64,000 nucleotides of DNA, from the NCBI GenBank assembly GCA_021234155.1, contig JAJEKV010000074.1, forward strand, positions 3,410,040 through 3,474,039, read 5' to 3'. A program made the translations under genes and the position numbers. Shown piece after piece: positions 10,363 through 21,089 of the stretch; the first letter of the stretch is position 1, and the number at the start of each line of letters is the position of its first letter. The notes under the pieces were generated by a model. The model did not search any database and was not told where the DNA came from. It saw only the letters and a program-made list of their open reading frames with translations. This DNA comes from Isoetes taiwanensis (Eukaryota; Streptophyta; Lycopodiopsida; Isoetales; Isoetaceae).

Positions 10363-12015
10363 ATGGCCTCATCTGCCTTTGCCAACATGCCAAATGCCGC
10401 CTCCACCTCCATCTCCACCACCACCCCTTATGCTGCCACTGCCAAACCTAACTGCTGCAGCTCTTGCCAGCAAATAGAGATTGTGCCTGCGCATGGTCTC
10501 TTGGAATTGTCGGGGTTTCCCATGGCAGAAGGGAGATAGTCTCAACTTAGTTGCCGCCAATATGGACCTCATCTTCCTCATGGAAACATGGGAGCATGCT
10601 GGACATAGACTACCCAACTTGCTAGGATACCATTGCTACTCTGTCTTCAATGAATGCACAGCCCGGGGGACAGTGCCTGTGCTACTCTACCGACAACCCG
10701 GCACCAATCAGTGTCCATGTGCAAGACAGACAAACATAACAGGTACCTTTGGGTGCGCATGTAGAAGTGCAGTGGTAGCCCTCTCTTTGTGGCGGCCTGC
10801 TACTTCCCACATGCCGAGAGCAACTTCTATCACAACCATCCGGGTGTGGATAGGTTGAAGCCCGATGTCGATCTATACGATGACATACAGTAGCACAAGC
10901 AGGAGGGTAGGGTCATGCTCGTTGGAGACTTCAATACCCTTGACCCGGAGCGGTAGATGAGATTTGACCCTATGACAAGTGTGTGTTGCTGAACCCTTGA
11001 AGGAGCTTGACCCACGGGCATCGGTGACATTCGGTCTCACTATGGGTGGCCATTGCTACTCTGCAGTATCTTTGACCTAGTGATTTGCAATGGACTCGCA
11101 CAGTGGCCGTCCTCCAACCAACACACTTGCATGCAGGAGAACCCGGGAGGTGAGTCTAGCATGGTAGACTATGTTTTGATGGCCGAGCAGGACATGCATC
11201 TCATCGAACATTTTCAAGTGGGAACGGTGGGGATGAGGAGGTGGACTCGGACCACACAGCGCTCTACTTGCACCGGGTTAAGCGGGAAAGTTGCCCCGGA
11301 GCGCCTAACCAACACCTCCTCATATGCCCCACTCGAGGCGACTATGAGCGAGCTCCTACTTACTTCCGGATGCTACGGAGGATGCGGCAAGCATCTCACA
11401 ATACTCAACGACAGCGGCGTGCGGCTCATTGGCGTCCTGGGGGCTGCTGCAGAGAGGTGTTTTGGGAAAGAAGCCGCCATCCAAACTTCGGTAGCTAAAC
11501 GCTTTCCGCGATAACCCGGTGGTTGTTGCCAGAGTGCAAAGAATGCAAACAGCTCGGCCAAGTCCGGCGGACCCCCGCTTTCGATGCGGATGCGGTTAAA
11601 ATACCACACCTTCCTTAAGGCTAGAAAGGCCGAGGGTACATTGCGGCCCATCAACAAGAAATGTTCTTCCTCTAGAAGTCATCCTAGGACCTTACGAGGA
11701 GAGTGCTTTCGAGGAGGCGGTCACAGCCCGGGGAAACATCACTCGGATATGGGGGCAATACCTCTGTTGCTCTATAACCACGAGGGTGCCACGAGGAGCA
11801 TTACCCCCCTCCCCTCCCCCGGTGAGGGCCGGTGTTAGAAATCCGCGAGGAGGTGGAGGTAGCCAGGGGCTGCAATGTCTAGTTAATGGAAAGGCACCGG
11901 ACCTTGATGGCATGCAAGAGTTACTCAAGTGGGCGGGACCATCCATGGCACCGGTACTAGCTTAGGCATGTTCAAAAGACATTGCGGGAAGGTTTTCCCC
12001 GCCATGGACCACTAG
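10363..12015 (+). pseudogene. LINE ORF2, 5' half: AP-like endonuclease and RT start
   Basis: This is the 5' half of an APE-type LINE polyprotein, which nicks target DNA and primes reverse transcription. After an alanine/threonine-rich leader comes MVSWNCRGFPW (endonuclease motif I), then LIFLMETW. In shifted frames follow LVGDFNTLDPER, SMVDYVL and SDHTALYLHRV, which are the remaining signatures of the exonuclease-endonuclease-phosphatase fold in the right order. The linker follows, then the RT N-terminal part, ending with RHGPL at 12,015. At least four frame changes are present. The reading continues at ~23,349 on the far side of the inserted Ty3 element, where the peptide resumes with TNNFSVVVPIYKG. 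The start is uncertain. Confidence 0.8.
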
Positions 12016-12266
12016 TGTTTGGGAGTGCAGGTTGAACTCCTGGAAAACGACCCTGTGAGGACCCGTGGATCTAGCAGGGAGAGTCCAGGGGGACTATGTT
12101 CTGTGGGATTTGCAAGAAGAGAACAAGAAGAAGAAAATGTAACAAATGAGAGGAAAATGATAAGCTTCCTTGATATCAATGATGAACATACATGAGCTCT
12201 ACTTAGATCGAAAGCGAAAGAGACAAGACTCAAAACTCCTCCTCCTTTCATGTGCTAGCTCTAATC

Positions 12267-12275
12267 ATATATATA
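12267..12275 (-). promoter_or_regulatory. TATA box of 3' LTR
   Basis: On the minus strand ACTATATATATGATTAG precedes a GGAGGAGGAG leader. The same motif is at 23,026-23,034 in the other LTR. Confidence 0.5.
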
Positions 12276-12299
12276 GTACAATGGCCTTTGGCCCAATAT

Positions 12300-12855
12300 A
12301 GACACTTATTAGCAGAATGACTTTTAGCTAAACTTGCTTTCGATATTAATCCCAAAACTTTACGGGTTTTAGAGGCTTTCCTAACATTTGGCTAAAACTA
12401 GAAATATCATCCCAAAATTTCTATGATGCCTCATGAAAAATACTAAGACAAATTACTCGACCTTTTTTCAATTATTTTTGCCTTATTTTTAGTTATTTTT
12501 CTTTGTGAAAACATTCTAAAATAATGCTAATTAGCAAAATCCTAAGCTCAAATCAATTTATAATGCTAGAAACTAAACTACTAATCTATATTTCTTAGAA
12601 ACTAAACTATTAATCATATATTTCTTATAAACTAGAATGATATTTGCTAAACTAGCCGAAATTCATTCCCTAAAGTTTCTATGGTTTAGCTAAACAATAC
12701 AAAAATTTCCTTTTACTTTCTAGATTTGGCTGACTCCGTGGGTTAGTGCGATCCGAACCTTGATCCTAAAATTGAATTTTTTTTCCTTTTCCATTTTACT
12801 TTAGCCAATGTTTTTTGAAAATGTGAATAGTTTAGCTAGTTAAAATTATTCCATG
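12300..12855. other. AT-rich block inside the 3' LTR, bounded by direct repeats
   Basis: GTACAATGGCCTTTGGCCCA followed by ATAT occurs at both edges (near 12,277 and 12,855), while the other LTR has one copy near 23,035 and no block. The block contains repeated TTAGCTAAAC and ACTAAACTA words and no coding frame. Either it inserted here or it was lost from the other LTR by recombination between the ~24-bp repeats. Confidence 0.65.
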
Positions 12856-13132
12856 TACAATGGCCTTTGGCCCAATATGACTAACCTCACCAAACGGGAG
12901 GCATGATTCTGAGTGTTGAAAAAGGAAATGCCTAGAAGGGTTTTGGGGGGCGAAGCCATCCGTCTGAAAGGATCCTCTTGTTGACAGGCGCGAGGAATGA
13001 GGAGCCTTTTGGGCACCATTATGGCTGTGTGGATCCTTGAAGCCAATGAGATCTGGCGTGTTTGAAGAAGCGGGGAGGGAGTGGTGAGGAGGCCAAGAGG
13101 CGTGGATGCGCATCAATAAGAAATCGAGATCG

Positions 13133-15940
13133 TTACCATGTCTTCAAAGGCGGACATGGGCGTCTGAAGAAACGGCCCGACATTCCATGAGGGGCAGTGT
13201 CGGAGGCGAAGGCACTTGTTTCTCGCATTAGGATTACTTGATAAAAAATGGAACATTGCCGTGCCCGATTTAAGGAGCCGAGCAAGATGCATTTGAGAGC
13301 GACACAAAAACACCTTTGAAGATGGGCCCGAAGGATCGGAGAGGTGGCGGCATTCTGCAAGAAGGTGTCAAGACCATAAAGTGCATCACGGCGTTGCCAA
13401 CCACGCTCATTAGCAATATAGATCCAATTAGGTGGTGGTATCAAGAGTGGCACCCTCCTCCCAATGTGGCGGAACAAAGCGTGGATCCCACCAGGAGATC
13501 CCGAGATCCCGAGGTGGAGTCCATCGGCATGGCCATCCATGACCTTTGTCCAAAAGGGGAGGCATGTCGAAAGTCGAGGAACACAGGCGTGGAGGAACAC
13601 CCGGGGAAGCATAGGGAAAGAACCATGCCGAGTGGGCGTGGGTTCTTGAAACTTGCTCCACGAATGCGCGACAAGAGCGGGATCAAGAGCTTGACACCAG
13701 CGATCCCAAAAGAGGCAGAGAGAGTTGAGAGTTAGGGAGGGCTATCCCAGCAGGTGGGGGCCGTCTTGCTATCGAGAAAACACGTAATTGATTGTAACCT
13801 GCGAGTGCTTGCATAAACTTATTGCATAGGGAAGATCCTCGGGATGTCCCGAATACTTCCTTATCTTGTTGTAGCTCGCTTGCGAGAAGGTAAATGATGT
13901 GCAAGCTCGGGCATGTACTCTGATGAAGAGTGTGGAGTGCGAGCATGATCCAGAATATAGGGTTGTTATCACGAAGCACCCATTGCACAGTGGGGTCACC
14001 CTGAAAGTGCTGGCGTGGCCCATTCCCAAAGTTCTCCTGTGTATCACCCAGATAGAAATCATGAAAAATGTAAGCCATGGGCTGAACAATTCTGAAGGTG
14101 ATAAAGTCCGGATCGGCGCAGTGTATGAGATCAAAGACCAAAAGGCCTGACATAAACCTTTGTCTTCAATTGAGAGTTACGGCGGATCAAGAAAATCTGC
14201 GGTCTTGAGGGAACATCCACGGGTCCATCAGCCGCATGCCACTTCAGAAGGAAGAGGTGGCGGCGAGCAACCACATAATCGTGATAGCAGGAAGGAACTG
14301 GGTAGTCGAAAGGCAGGTTGCGAACAATGGTGCTATTGCCGTCAAGTTTTGCTTGAGCCTCATCAGCAGACTGAATAGCTTGCTGCAGCTGTTGTTCAAG
14401 GTCACGGATCCGGTTGTCCTTTTCTAGGAGAAGGCGTGATTGGTCACGGACCCGTTTCTGAGAAGTGTTGACCTGGGATGAGGATTGCGCCGGAGCTTTG
14501 AGACGAAGCACGGCAATCTCCGCGTCATCAAGAATCTTACGTTTACGCACCTCGTAGGCTGATCTTGGAGAGAGGTGAGCTGAGAGGTGCATTGGAAAAG
14601 GCGAGCGTCAAGGAGGCAATTTGGCGTCCCGCTCGTAAGGTGGTCAACTTGAGTGCGGTAATTGTCCTGGCTTCGGTACAAGGCTTGAGCTTAGCAACAT
14701 CTTTTCCTTGTCACCCGGGGAGGGTGTCTTTGGACTTGTTTTGCTCCAATAAGTCACGAATGGCGGATTGAGGCTGAGCCTGTTGATCTGCAAGTAAGCT
14801 GGTCTGATCACATTGCACTTTTGAGATGCTGTATGGGCCTGTAAAGAGAGCTCAGTGCTTGTCTTGAAGTTGGGCCTCAAAGTTGCAACTTGTGCGATGG
14901 CGACTTGAAAGTCACGGTGGACCGCGCCGGAGGCCTCTAGTGCGTTTGAACCCCATTCATAAGAGCTTCTTGAGATTCTTGTAACTTGAGAACGGCGGCT
15001 TGAGCATCCTGGCGTCTTGATACAACAACCCAGCGAGGGTCTTTGTGGTGGTGGAGCTGCTGCGGCTGGTTTGTGATGTTTGTGAGACATGGTGTGGCCC
15101 GGATGGTGTAGCGGAGGAGAAAGCGGTGACATGGGAGTTGGAGTTTTGACATGACCCGGAGGAAGAAGGCGTGAGGTGCCAACTTGGTGAGTGTGGGGGA
15201 GGGAGCGGCGAGTGGAATCATGAGAATGAGGAGGTGTGGGAGGAAAGTAATGGCGGATGATGGCTTGAAGGTGGCCTCCCGCGAAACTTCAGAATTAGAA
15301 GTGGCGACTCTAAGGCGGTCAACTTCTTGGAGAAGGCGGTAAAAACATCAATTGGGGCCAATCAATATGGTGGTTGGAGTGCGTAGCGATGAGCCTGATA
15401 TTATAGAAGGGCTTATTGATATGGGTGTTCTTGATAGAATACCCAAGGAACTGCGCCCGAAAACTTAACAAAAGTTTCATGAGGCTTGTCAATATTTGTC
15501 GGCGTGCACATTGGCATGATAAGGAGGTGCACCAAACTACGTGACATCTAGATCACGTATGGCGACCAAGATAAACAAAGGGGTTTGCAAGGGAATATGG
15601 AATACCTCGGAAATCAAGTGTTGAGTTAGCGAAATGGTGGTGCCATCGACCAACTGGTGTATCCATCTTGCGGGCTGTTGACGATATTGGCGATGAAGCT
15701 GCTTCAATTGGTCGATTTGGAGTCGGAAGTTCCATTTTGAGAGAATTCAGTAAAAGCTTCAAGCGTTGCGACTTCACGATTCGGGCCAACAAGGGCTTCG
15801 GAAAGTGGGCGTCAAGAAAGATCTGAGACTTCGAAAAGAGCGGTTCCACAGGGCGGTAGCGAAGTGTAGAAAATCTTGGTGCAGCCATGGCAAAGACTTG
15901 CGAAAAACGGTGATTCAAAGGCGGAGGACGCGCCAAGAGC
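13133..15940 (-). pseudogene. Additional ORF downstream of pol, coiled-coil protein of unknown function
   Basis: Same strand as gag-pol, between integrase and the 3' LTR. It reads through several frames. An N-terminal part includes MELPTPNRPIEAASSPISS, then GRWHHHFANSTLDFRGIPY. A helical, Q/E/K-rich part has LLLEKDNRIRDLEQQLQQAI and a LLQEVDRLRVA segment (coiled coil). A globular C-terminal half contains YIFHDFYLGDTQENFG, NNPIFWIMLALHTLHQ and LDTFLQNAATSPILRAHLQ. In total ~800 residues if intact. I recognise no known domain. There is no clear signal peptide or membrane span pattern of an envelope protein. Extra sense ORFs after pol are known in some plant Ty3 lineages; whether this belongs to one of them is open. 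Confidence 0.55.
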
Positions 15941-16849
15941 GGAGGACAAAGCGCGAGGAAGCGAAAAGGTTTAGTGGCGCTGCGAATTGCGAAAGTATGA
16001 TGAGGGCTAAATCAACCGATGGTGCAAAGTCGAAAGATGCCAGGAGGAGGGGGTATTGTGAGGCAAAATTTGGCTAAGTCCCCAGAACAACAAAGGGAGA
16101 AGCAATGAGCGGTGAAGATGAGGCGTGAGAGAAAGGATCGGATGTGACGGTGGCCAAAGGACACATATTAATGTTGTGGGTATGAAAAGAAGCAATGGTA
16201 TTTAATCGCGGCAACTTCGAAGTGGGATATCATTAAAAGCGAATGTGTCGAGAAATTACCACTGCTAGATATCGGCCGGGAGAAAAAGATGCTCATTTTA
16301 GAAAGCTTGACCTTGCATTGCAAACCACGTTAGCAAATTTTTGATTGGTCCACGTCGACTAAGAGTTCCTCGGTTGGCTATATAAGGCGAACACGGGAGT
16401 GAAGCGAAGACATCTCATGGCGCTTCGGTATGTCAATTTCTTTGGTTTGAGCATGACAAATGCACTATGCCTTCAATTGCACGGGTGGATTACTTGTAAA
16501 ATGGGCTGCGGACCTGCGGCGGTGCCACAATCATGGCATTGCAATGGATGGGCGGTCTTGTAGGCATGGTGAACATCCGATCCTCATACCAACGGGATGG
16601 AGGTGATTCTTCACCTCGGCTGGGACCACGGCGGAACCTCTACCACATCCTCGTATTACCCTCTGCTCCAGAACCCGGGTAGAGGGTTTTCTTAGGACAT
16701 AGTAGATAGGGGCTCACGAGCCCGTTTTTGTATATAGAGCGGTGCCCATAAGCGGAATAAATTTGAACTGTGCCCCATTTTGTAAAAAAATCCACCTATA
16801 ATATAATTATGCCGCCTTTTTAGTCACTATCATTTGTGTTTGCTTCTTG
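15941..16849. other. Spacer between integrase and extra ORF of the Ty3 element
   Basis: No coherent frame on the minus strand, and no recognised motif. It could hold splice or promoter signals for the downstream ORF, but none can be supported. Confidence 0.4.
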
Positions 16850-17872
16850 AGGCTATATCACGTTTGTTGATTTTAAACTTTCGTGTGATGAAATGTTTTG
16901 GGCGAAAACCATTAACCGATGTAGGTAATGGAGTGCCATCTAACTTCGGCCGGTTGGAAAATTTTGGGTCGAACCATGAACAATTTGATAAGGGCCAAAT
17001 AACGAAACTTAAGTTTACGGAAAATTTTTGTCGCGAGAATCATAAAGAAGAACCAAATCGCCTTCTTTGAATGTTTTTGTCTTCAAGCGTTTGTCATGTA
17101 AAGATTTTTGCAAGCTGTTGTCCATGAAGAACACGAATATAAGCATCCCTTCAAGTTCATCCAAGCTGTTCTAATTGATAGACCCTTTCTTTGAGTGCGG
17201 CAAAGTGGATTATGAAGCGTGCTTGGTTGAAAGCGGAGTGTTGGAAGGATGTATTCAAGCGGCATGAGAGCTTCGACCATAAACCAATTTGAAAGGAGTG
17301 TGACACTGTAGCAATTTTGAAACAAGTATTGTAGGCCCAAAAAAGAACGGTAGGAAGTTTGTTTGCCCGGTCGTGCGTGAAGCATCACAAATTTTCTTGA
17401 GAATGGTGACCCGAGTTTTGTTGGTGCTTTACGCCAAACCATTACCTTGAGGATAGTAAGGTGTGCTCTTGTGATGATGTATCGAGAGATAATCCGTCGG
17501 CTCCTTGATGGTATGATTGATAAAGTGGACACCACGATCAACGACCAGCTCAGGTAGGGCGCCGAATCGGCGTGATGATTTGTTGATAGAGGACCCTAGG
17601 CGTGCTTGCCCTGCGGTGTTGTGCGGAAGTCGCATAAGCTTCCGCCCATTTGGTAGCGTGGTCGGTGAGAACCCGAGAATGTAGCGGGCGCGGGTGTGCA
17701 GCGGGGGGGGATCTATGGGTCCCACAAAATCCATTCCCCATTCTTTGAAGGGAAGTGGCGTGGCGGCCGGCGTCAAGGGGAAGAGCGTCCTGCGGGCGTG
17801 GAGTCGTCCCACCCGCTGGCAAAGCGTCACCGCGTCTTGGCGTGGGGATGGCGTCTTTGAAGCGTGGGCCAA
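16850..17872 (-). pseudogene. Ty3 integrase
   Basis: Joins element cDNA to host DNA. The core domain shows FKEWGMDFVGPID (first catalytic aspartate region), LVVDRGVHFINHTIK (second) and HKSTPYYPQGNGLA (the region leading to the catalytic glutamate). An upstream C-rich stretch with CQRVGRLHAR may be the end of the zinc-binding domain. The C-terminal part continues in other frames to about 16,850 with FKEGDLVLLYDSRDKNF, a typical integrase C-terminal SH3-like motif. No chromodomain was recognised. Frameshifts at ~17,800, 17,700 and 17,430. Confidence 0.8.
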
Positions 17873-17947
17873 AATACCCAGCTAGAAGGATTTTTAGTGC
17901 GTGGTGTCACCATGAAAATGACCACCACCTAGCCCTTGATGAGCTTC

Positions 17948-18466
17948 TCAAACAATATTTGGAACTTCATGAGGTAGAACCACGGCGTCGAAGGATGGTA
18001 TCCTTACCCTTTTGTAGAGATGTCCTGCAACCATGGTGTAGTCCACGGACCTCATGGAGAAATTGATGTCGGCGGGATTGCCGCTTGGCGGGGAAAGGCG
18101 TCGTGTCCTCTGGTGGAAGGGCGCCGGTGAGGAGAATGCTGGCTGAAAATCATGGAACCAATGTGGTGTTGCATTGACTAAAAAGTTGGCGTCGGGGAAA
18201 GGCGTCACGAGACTCCGGTTGAGGATCATCGTGTGGATGCGTGAAAGATAATCCGGGACAACATGAGATTTGCCGGCCTTGTGAACAATTTCAAAAGGGG
18301 CAAATTCTTGGAGAAGAAGGACCCAACGAGCAATGCGGCCCGTGGGCGTGGATTTGTTGATCAAATAAAGGAGTGCTTGGTGGTCCACAAAGAACTTGTT
18401 TGGCCCAAAAGGTAGTGGCCGGGCGTTGGACCGCGAGAAAATGAGACCCAAAGCTTCACGCTTCAC
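17948..18466 (-). pseudogene. Ty3 RNase H domain
   Basis: The frame reads MKREALGLIFSRSNARPL, KFFVDHQALLYLINKS, TGRIARWVLLLQEF and FEIVHKAGKSHVVPDYLSR. These are the standard C-terminal motifs of the Ty3 RNase H domain (DHQAL, RW..LLQE, H.AGK.H..DYLSR). The N-terminal part of the domain lies further upstream on the minus strand, up to ~18,900, with broken frames. Confidence 0.85.
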
Positions 18467-18959
18467 GTGGCGAGAATAGTTCTTTCAGGCCCGAATTGAG
18501 TTTTTTATCTGGCGGCGTGTCGATTTGGTTTGTCGATTAATGCGTATCATATTCTTGAGAAAGAACAGCTCAATAGCAAGCAGCCAGAGACATCAACATG
18601 AACATGAAAGGGCTTGTCCCATTGAGGAGGAACAAAAACCGGGGCTGAGTAAGCAAAAGCTTCAATTTGTTGGAAGCGACATCCGCTTATGGGAATTCCA
18701 AGCCCGGTGGATTCATCACCGTGAGTTTATGAATGGGATGCGCAATGGCTGCTAGTCCGGGAATGAAGGTGGAGTAATAATTGACCTTACCGGGAAAGTG
18801 TCTCCTTGATATTGGCTGGTGCTTGAGCCTTGAGCACACAACTGATTTTGGCGGGATATGTGGTGATACCTGTTTCGACTCGTGGCCCTAACGAACACGG
18901 AGGTGGCCAAAGGTGCATTTCGAGTTGAGACTAATCTTGGGACTCATCACATTTCTGGA

Positions 18960-19450
18960 AGGCGAGTTCAATTTATCCAAATGGTCAGCCATGGAACTGT
19001 AGGCGGAGAAGTCATCTTGAAAAATTTGTAGAAGGGATTTTCCTTCATAAAATCATGAAAAGCGAGAGCATGATCGTTGAAGCGTTGATGGAGAGTTTGA
19101 TAATCCAAAAGGAACCACCTTGTAGGCAAAAGTGCCCCGCGGGGTGGTGAAAGTAGTCTTGAGTTGATCAGATTCTTTGATTGAGATCTGATTGTAGCGG
19201 AAAAAACCATCCATGAAGGAGTACATCTCATGTCCGGCAACCTCTTCGAACACAGTGCGTGAAGGGAAGTGGAAAATGATCACTGCTCAGTGGCTGATTG
19301 AGTTTTCGGTAGTCCACCTGACGGATCTTACCATTGTGTTTGAGGGCAATGACTATGGGGCTCACCCATTCCCGAATGTTTGACCTCATAGATCAAACTG
19401 CAGCAAGGAGTTTGTCAATTTCGCCTTGGCGCGATCCGCGGTAATTAGGG
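18960..19450 (-). pseudogene. Ty3 reverse transcriptase core
   Basis: Copies element RNA into cDNA. Minus-strand motifs in order: REWVSPIVIALKHNGKIR and QVDYRKLN, then GHEMYSFMDGFFRYNQI (first catalytic aspartate block), TTFTTPRGTFAYKVVPFGL, and in another frame FQDDFSAYSSMADHL, which corresponds to the YxDD catalytic box (here FQDD). The upstream linker to the protease occupies ~19,450-20,185. Two or more frame changes. Confidence 0.85.
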
Positions 19451-20185
19451 TTGGCCCGTGCTGTCGTTGCTAAATTGGTGCGTGCATCGATTTGGTAGGA
19501 ATGGTGAGTTCCCCAAGCTTTTGTTGATTCCCAGAAGATCTCTGTAGCTCGGTAAAATGTGTTTGAACTTTTGAAAAGCAGCTGACCTGTGGCGATAAGG
19601 GGCGGAAGATTTGCGGCAAAGCAAAGCCCGGACGGTGATTGTTGCCCGTCCGCGATCCGACTTGAGTATGAATATGAGGTATCACCGGTGTCTTGGACAA
19701 TATGAAGCGGCGGTTGAAGCATAACGGGATCGTGGCACTCTGCGTGGTGAAAAAAAAGGTTCTTGAGTTTCATCCGGCCGAGGTTGCTTCATGGCGGCGT
19801 GTACATCAACGGGGAGTTGCGGGGAGGTTCAACATCGAAAAGTGATCAACACGTTGGATTCTATTGCAAGGAGCGGGTAAAGGGTCAAAAAGCGAACCAC
19901 GACCTGGTCACGATCAAGAGTCATTTCTCCCCAAGGATCGGCATATTAGGTAGGGATGGCCAGACGGCGACTTCGCGAGGTGGAGCACAGACGATAAATA
20001 TTACGAGCTTCCTCGAGAATCGTATTGCGAGAGAGGGTTCAACATGTTCAAAAGCAGAAATGATCTTGCTGTTTCCAAGTCCATGGTGGCATTGAGGTGA
20101 CCATCGGTGATGACCAAGCGTCCGTGGCCCGATAATGGATACTCTTGGCTGGCGGAGAAAAGGTCGACCAACCAACATTTCATAA

Positions 20186-20749
20186 TCACCGGGATCTTCC
20201 CCGCCTTCCAAACTCAAATTCCAAGGGGAATCGGAGATCACCGTGTTGATGTGAAGAAGAGGCGTGGCCTTGAGGTCTCGTGATATGGCCATTTGCCAAT
20301 TTGATGTCATATGGGGCGCGATAAAGTTCTTTGATGCCCATTTGTTTTGCGGAGTTTATCCGTGATGAGATTAACTGCGCTACCTCCAGTCTATTTGAAC
20401 ATGGTTGACTTGCGATTTCCCACCGTGGCATGGGCCGTGGGTGTAGAGGTATACAGCCCCAACTAAAAAAGGTTGGGAGTGGTAAGCTGGTCCTTGAGGC
20501 GGGGCGAGTTTCAAAATGGTTGCCAAGCTTAAAGGAATTTTGATCTTGGCTAGCTCCTCTTGGAGTTCGAGGCACATGAGAAAAAGGATCTGGCTGGTTC
20601 CATGGGGTCTTTGGAGTGCGTGGTAGTGAAGCGACAACTTCTTTGAGTAAGTCAACCTCTGCGGCAATATTGGGATATGTCGAGAGCGTGGAGGTTGAGA
20701 TGTGGAAGGTGTATCTTGTCTTTGTTGAGCTCGGTGGTGGCATGAACAT
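20186..20749 (-). pseudogene. Ty3 aspartic protease region
   Basis: A short frame with SQVNHVQID followed, after a frame change, by a glycine-serine and AVNLIT, which fits the D-x-G-S catalytic loop and following strand of plant Ty3 proteases. Nearby, QMGIKELYRAPYDIKLANGH matches the flap-side segment. Its place between gag and RT supports the call. The active-site turn is broken in the sequence as given by a one-base shift at a CTGG word. Confidence 0.6.
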
Positions 20750-21089
20750 TTGCTAGCGTCGGCCCTTGGCGGCTTGCATGAGATTCAAAATGCTTTGGCG
20801 AACTTTAGGCATGACATGTGGCATGAGTTTCTCCAAGTCAGGTGCAAAATGAACCTTTTTTCTTCCTCATGAGGAATGGTGTCAGCTGCAAAAAGCGGGT
20901 TGTGTGCCATTTGGAATAAGAGTCAAAGGGCGTGGCATACAGTGCAGCGTGAAACCAAACCAACCCAATTTGATGGCTGGCTGGAGGGTTTAGTGCACGA
21001 AAAATTTCCTTCTGTGCTTGTTGATCCATTTGAGGTTGATTTCTTTGGAGCTGGTTGATAAGCGTGATTCTTTGGCGCTTGGTGGCTTC
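20750..21089 (-). other. gag-pol junction region of the Ty3 element
   Basis: Broken minus-strand frames with no distinct domain. Confidence 0.35.

Larger units (their letters stand above)
12016..13130 (-). repeat. 3' LTR of the Ty3 element (contains extra AT-rich block)
   Basis: It starts (plus strand) with TGTTTGGGAGTGC, matching TGTTTGGGGGTGC at 22,781. It shares the GAGGACCCGTGGATCTA, CAAGAAGAGAACAAGAAG and CATGTGCTAGCTCTAATC-type blocks with the other LTR. It is about twice as long because of an AT-rich block at ~12,300-12,855. The inner end near 13,130 is approximate. Confidence 0.75.

Noticed and set aside
12016-13130. Clean target-site duplication of the nested Ty3 element
   Set aside because: The left flank ends CACTAG, but the right flank (CCTGAGGACTAAC) does not show a matching 4-6 bp word, so none is claimed.
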